Source: Agaricus subrufescens (lineage: Eukaryota > Basidiomycota > Agaricomycetes > Agaricales > Agaricaceae). From it: a DNA stretch of 64,000 nucleotides. The stretch covers positions 3,038,001-3,102,000 of the forward strand of contig CM057061.1 of assembly GCA_029945375.1 (NCBI GenBank), in the 5' to 3' direction. Under the pieces are notes generated by a model. That model did no database searches. It was given only the letters and a program-made list of their open reading frames with translations, and was not told the origin of the DNA. Position numbers and translations under genes: made by a program. Positions 61,206-64,000 of this stretch are shown piece by piece (position 1 is the first letter of the stretch; the number at the start of each line of letters is the position of its first letter).

Positions 61206-61217
61206 GTTTCTACTTAA
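61206..61217 (-). other. Gypsy-2 primer site, self-priming candidate
   Basis: Next to the 5' LTR the - strand reads TTAAGTAGAAACG. Its AAGTAGAAAC (61215-61206) is the exact complement of GTTTCTACTT in the LTR (- strand of 61452-61443), which lies about 37-46 nt from the start of the TATA box and so near the expected RNA 5' end. This is the arrangement of Tf1/sushi-type elements that prime from their own RNA 5' end. Confidence 0.5.
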
Positions 61218-61768
61218 TGTTATAGTGACCCCGGCCTGGTCCTAAGCTGGGGCGATACGTCACTACCGATAACACAGTTACTGATAGAGCATATCAAAGG
61301 AGCCTTCTCGGTTGAATGGAGATTCAACTTCAAAGGTAATAATACTGAGACGATTATACAAGCAAGAGAGGGAGCTTAGCAATTAAGACTTATAGGTTCT
61401 AGAGCTTTTAGATAAAGGCTTAGTATTAGTCTCCACCTAACCAAGTAGAAACATTGTTTCTACATGGTCGAGTTGAGGGGTTTATATACTACAGTGAGTA
61501 TCTACTTATGTAATACTAATAGGAGTCATATCCAGTCATAACTAGTCATAATAGGTCATATCAAGTCATAACTAATCATAATGAGTTGTATCAAGTCATA
61601 TAAGTCCTCCAAGTCAGTATAAGTCAGAATGACTCATAACTGTGAGTTGGAAGATTCTTGACTTTGCTGACTAAGAAATATTACATAAGAAAATAGAAAC
61701 AATATTCGATACAATTACATCAGCAAAGGTAGGCATATTAAATAAGAGAAGAAATTGAAATCATAACA
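61218..61768 (-). repeat. Gypsy-2 5' LTR
   Basis: 551 bp, same ends as 54877-55427. On the - strand a TATATAAA box (plus-strand TTTATATA near 61491) is followed by a small palindrome GTAGAAAC-AAT-GTTTCTAC. Confidence 0.95.
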
Positions 61769-61773
61769 ATATT

Positions 61774-63705
61774 TGAAAGGATTGCCAAAACAACAATGGC
61801 CTGACTTATCTGAGTCTTGGGAGTATATGGAAAATGGGCATTCTTCAAACTATGAAAGCAATGAATATGACTTTGTGTATAGTGACTATGAATATAACTA
61901 TGATGATGATATCAACTACACTGCTGAAAGCTGTGCATTAGCAATAGAAGCATTTGGACAGCAAGTCAAAGTGGGAACATACCCAGCTCTACAACAAAAC
62001 TCATCAAATGTCCACGATGTAACACATCCAGTGCCCAAACCACTAGTAATAGTAGTAAAGATAAATGGTCATCCATCGTGTGCCCTGGTAGACTCTGGAT
62101 CCCTCAGTGATTTTGTCTTAAGCACACCAGTACAGCAATTGAACCTCCCTAAAGAGGAACTCGCCAAGCCATTACAAGTACAAATGGCTGTACAAGGTTC
62201 ACAATCAAAAATCAATTACTGCACAAAAGTACCAATGACTTACCAAGGAATAAGCGAAAATTGATACTTTGATGTAATGAATCTTTCAAACTATGATTTG
62301 ATACTGGGAACTCCATTCCTATATCAACACAGAGTTAGTTTGTGCTTGGAACCACCAGCAATAGTAATTGGAAGCGACCACAGCCTACCACTAAGGGGAC
62401 CACATATAAGATTGCTTGAGTCATGAGCAACAACAGTCTATGAAGAGAATCTGCAAAAAGCACAAGAAGAACTACTAGAGTATGCAAAACCATTATGCAA
62501 AGCCACTATTGATACTCCACTACCACCACTCAGGGAGATTAACCACAAAATCCCTATAGCTGGAGACCATCAAAATGCCCAGATGCACTGTTGGACCAAT
62601 GGTTAGACAAAAAATGATGTTACATTGAGAGTGGAAGATGGAAATCAATGCCAGTTTCAAATGCAGTACCTATGCTCTTACTCCCCAAACCTCAAAAACC
62701 TGGAGAACCACTCAAGTTAAGAACTGTTGTAGACTTAAGAGAGCAGAATGCAAACACAAGGAAACTGTCCTCACCTTTGCCAGACATAGATTCAATACTT
62801 CAAAAAGTGGCAGTTGCAAAGTATCATAGCTCTATTGACCTAACCAATGCATACAAACAAATACGAGTTTGTCTGGATCATGTAAAGCATACCACCATGT
62901 CAACTCCAAATGGAACAATGATAAGCTTAGTAATGCAACAAGGAGATTGCAATGCCTCTGCTACATTTCAGATGATAATGATGAGTATATTTGGTCCATA
63001 CTTTGGAAAATTCCTGGAAATTTACCTTGATGATGGATTCATCTTCTCGGAGACACTCAAAGAACATAAATGACATGTAAAGTTAACCTTGAGCCTACTC
63101 AAATGAAACAAGTTTTTCATAAGTAAAAAGAAGTTACACTTCTTACAAAAAGAGTTGAAGATCCTCAGACGTGTTGTAGCTAATGGCGGGATACAAATGG
63201 ATAGTAACAAAGTCAATGCACTATGCAACTGGAAGACTCCGACTAACAGAGATCTACTGCAAGGTTCCTAGGATAAGCAGGATACCTTGCAGATGACATA
63301 GATCACATATGAATACCTATGGGCATATTAAGTGAGCTTACCAGAGACACAGTACCTTTCTGATGGGAATACACTCACCAATGAGCATTGGAGAAAATCA
63401 AAGCGAAAGTGATGAGCTGCAAAAGACACTTCAGGAGACCTCTACAATATGGACCGCTTGCCCCTCCAATCAACATGGTAACCAATGGTTGTGTGACAGG
63501 AATCACAGGAGTTGTAAGTCAGGGGGAAGACTGGAAATGCGCTGAGGTTGCAGCATTCTACTCTGCTAAGTTGAACCCAGCCCAACAAAACTACCCAGTC
63601 CATGAAATCAAGATGCTTGCTGGACTAGAGACTATGATGAGACACAAAGATATCCTTCAGGGGTCTCACTTTCAGTGGTTTACAGACCACAAGGGTCTGA
63701 TAAAT
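61774..63705 (+). pseudogene. Gypsy-1 Pol: protease, reverse transcriptase, RNase H start
   Basis: Continuation of the old host element: an acidic linker, then PKPLVIVVKINGHPS, the aspartic protease motif ALVDSGSLSDFV, NYDLILGTPFLYQHR, the RT segments LRTVVDLREQNANTRKL, SSIDLTNAYKQIRV, QQGDCNASATFQMIM and the catalytic IYLDDGFIFS (YLDD at about 63024). RNase H remains follow (ITGVVSQGEDWKCAEV; NYPVHEIKMLAGLE; FQWFTDHKGL). Many stops and frameshifts; strongly CpG-poor. It ends at 63705 where unrelated CpG-rich sequence begins. Confidence 0.88.
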
Positions 63706-64000
63706 TGTTATATCCCATTTCCAGAACTTTCCGATCATTCCCGACGTTTCCTTTTCTATCTAGAACGTTCCATTTCCATTTCCAGTATGTTCCAAGGTAT
63801 CCCGCTGTCAAGTTTCCTTTCGATGGGATCTGCTCAGGACCATTGTCTTTTGGGTTCCTTTAATTGGTAAGTCTGCTTCCCGGAACCGGTAGTGGTTGGC
63901 CGGTTATGCCGTAGTTCCCTTTCTGGAACTACAGTTGCACTCCCGTGGTCACTCTACAACCAACGCAATGCGGGCCGTAACTTTCCAATGGCCAACGCGA
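63706..64000. mobile_element. Possible LTR of a further element, cut by the window end
   Basis: At 63706 the Gypsy-1 RNase H stops in mid-domain and CpG-rich sequence begins with TGTTATATCCC, an LTR-like start. A TTTCCATTTCCAG-like run follows (63766-63785), then GGTTGGCCGG. No second end is available, so this is a guess from the TG start and the abrupt change in composition. Confidence 0.35.

Larger units (their letters stand above)
54877..61768 (-). mobile_element. Gypsy-2 (chromovirus), protease/RT-deleted
   Basis: A 6892-bp element with 551-bp LTRs and a perfect 5-bp target duplication ATATT (54872-54876, 61769-61773), coding on the - strand. Order: LTR, gag, pol lacking protease and reverse transcriptase (RNase H, integrase, chromodomain kept), a third ORF, LTR. 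A purine tract GAAAGGGATAA precedes the 3' LTR. The LTRs show few differences, mostly at CpG sites. Without its own reverse transcriptase it could move only in trans. Confidence 0.95.

Overview
The window is nuclear DNA of a filamentous basidiomycete, most likely an Agaricomycete. The host genes are packed with short introns (about 45-65 nt, GT..AG). They encode fungal housekeeping proteins, and the mobile elements belong to the Gypsy, Copia, Tad-like LINE, Tc1/mariner and tnp2 (CACTA-like) families usual in mushroom-forming fungi. Functions are read by eye from translated motifs; no database search was run.

Positions 1-16230 are a normal, CpG-rich gene block with all genes on the + strand: cohesin subunit SMC3 (5' end cut off by the window), ribosomal protein uL23, a Ser/Thr-rich single-pass signalling-mucin-like protein, condensin subunit 1 (CND1/Ycs4), and NADPH-thioredoxin reductase. 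The exon chains of uL23, the mucin, CND1 and thioredoxin reductase close without leftover bases (156, 872, 1370 and 340 aa). Two subunits of the SMC machinery (cohesin and condensin) lie within 15 kb.

Positions 16231 to about 30200 are a repeat graveyard that has lost nearly all CpG dinucleotides. It holds a MITE, a decayed LINE tail, a dead Tc1/mariner element with 219-bp terminal repeats and a second stray end, a decayed zinc-finger gene, a decayed LTR, a 34-bp minisatellite split by a Copia element with GTACT target duplication, a foldback and a broken FGGY sugar-kinase gene.

Positions from about 30200 to 63705 are one old, decayed Gypsy element (Gypsy-1) split by three younger insertions. 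The first is a 5'-truncated LINE (31719-33542, 14-bp target duplication). The second is a putative 19.2-kb CACTA-like transposon (34492-53693, CACTG ends, AGA duplication). The third is a Gypsy/chromovirus (Gypsy-2, 54877-61768, ATATT duplication). The 19.2-kb element carries an intact tnp2 transposase (1015 aa), two spliced accessory genes (480 and 280 aa) and a stretch of broken host-gene pieces (Dbp5 helicase, Ctr9 and an unrecognised Ser/Pro-rich gene). An apparently intact Copia element (Copia-2, GCGCT duplication, LTRs differing at one base) has inserted into that cargo.

The main points of interest are the cargo-carrying CACTA-like element, an ORF downstream of pol in Gypsy-2 that overlaps the pol stop by ATGA and encodes tandem zinc knuckles, evidence for self-priming in Gypsy-2 and half-tRNA priming in Copia-2, a mitochondrial-presequence-like N-terminal extension of thioredoxin reductase that has no AUG, and a CpG-decay record preserved as TG-versus-CA differences between LTR pairs.
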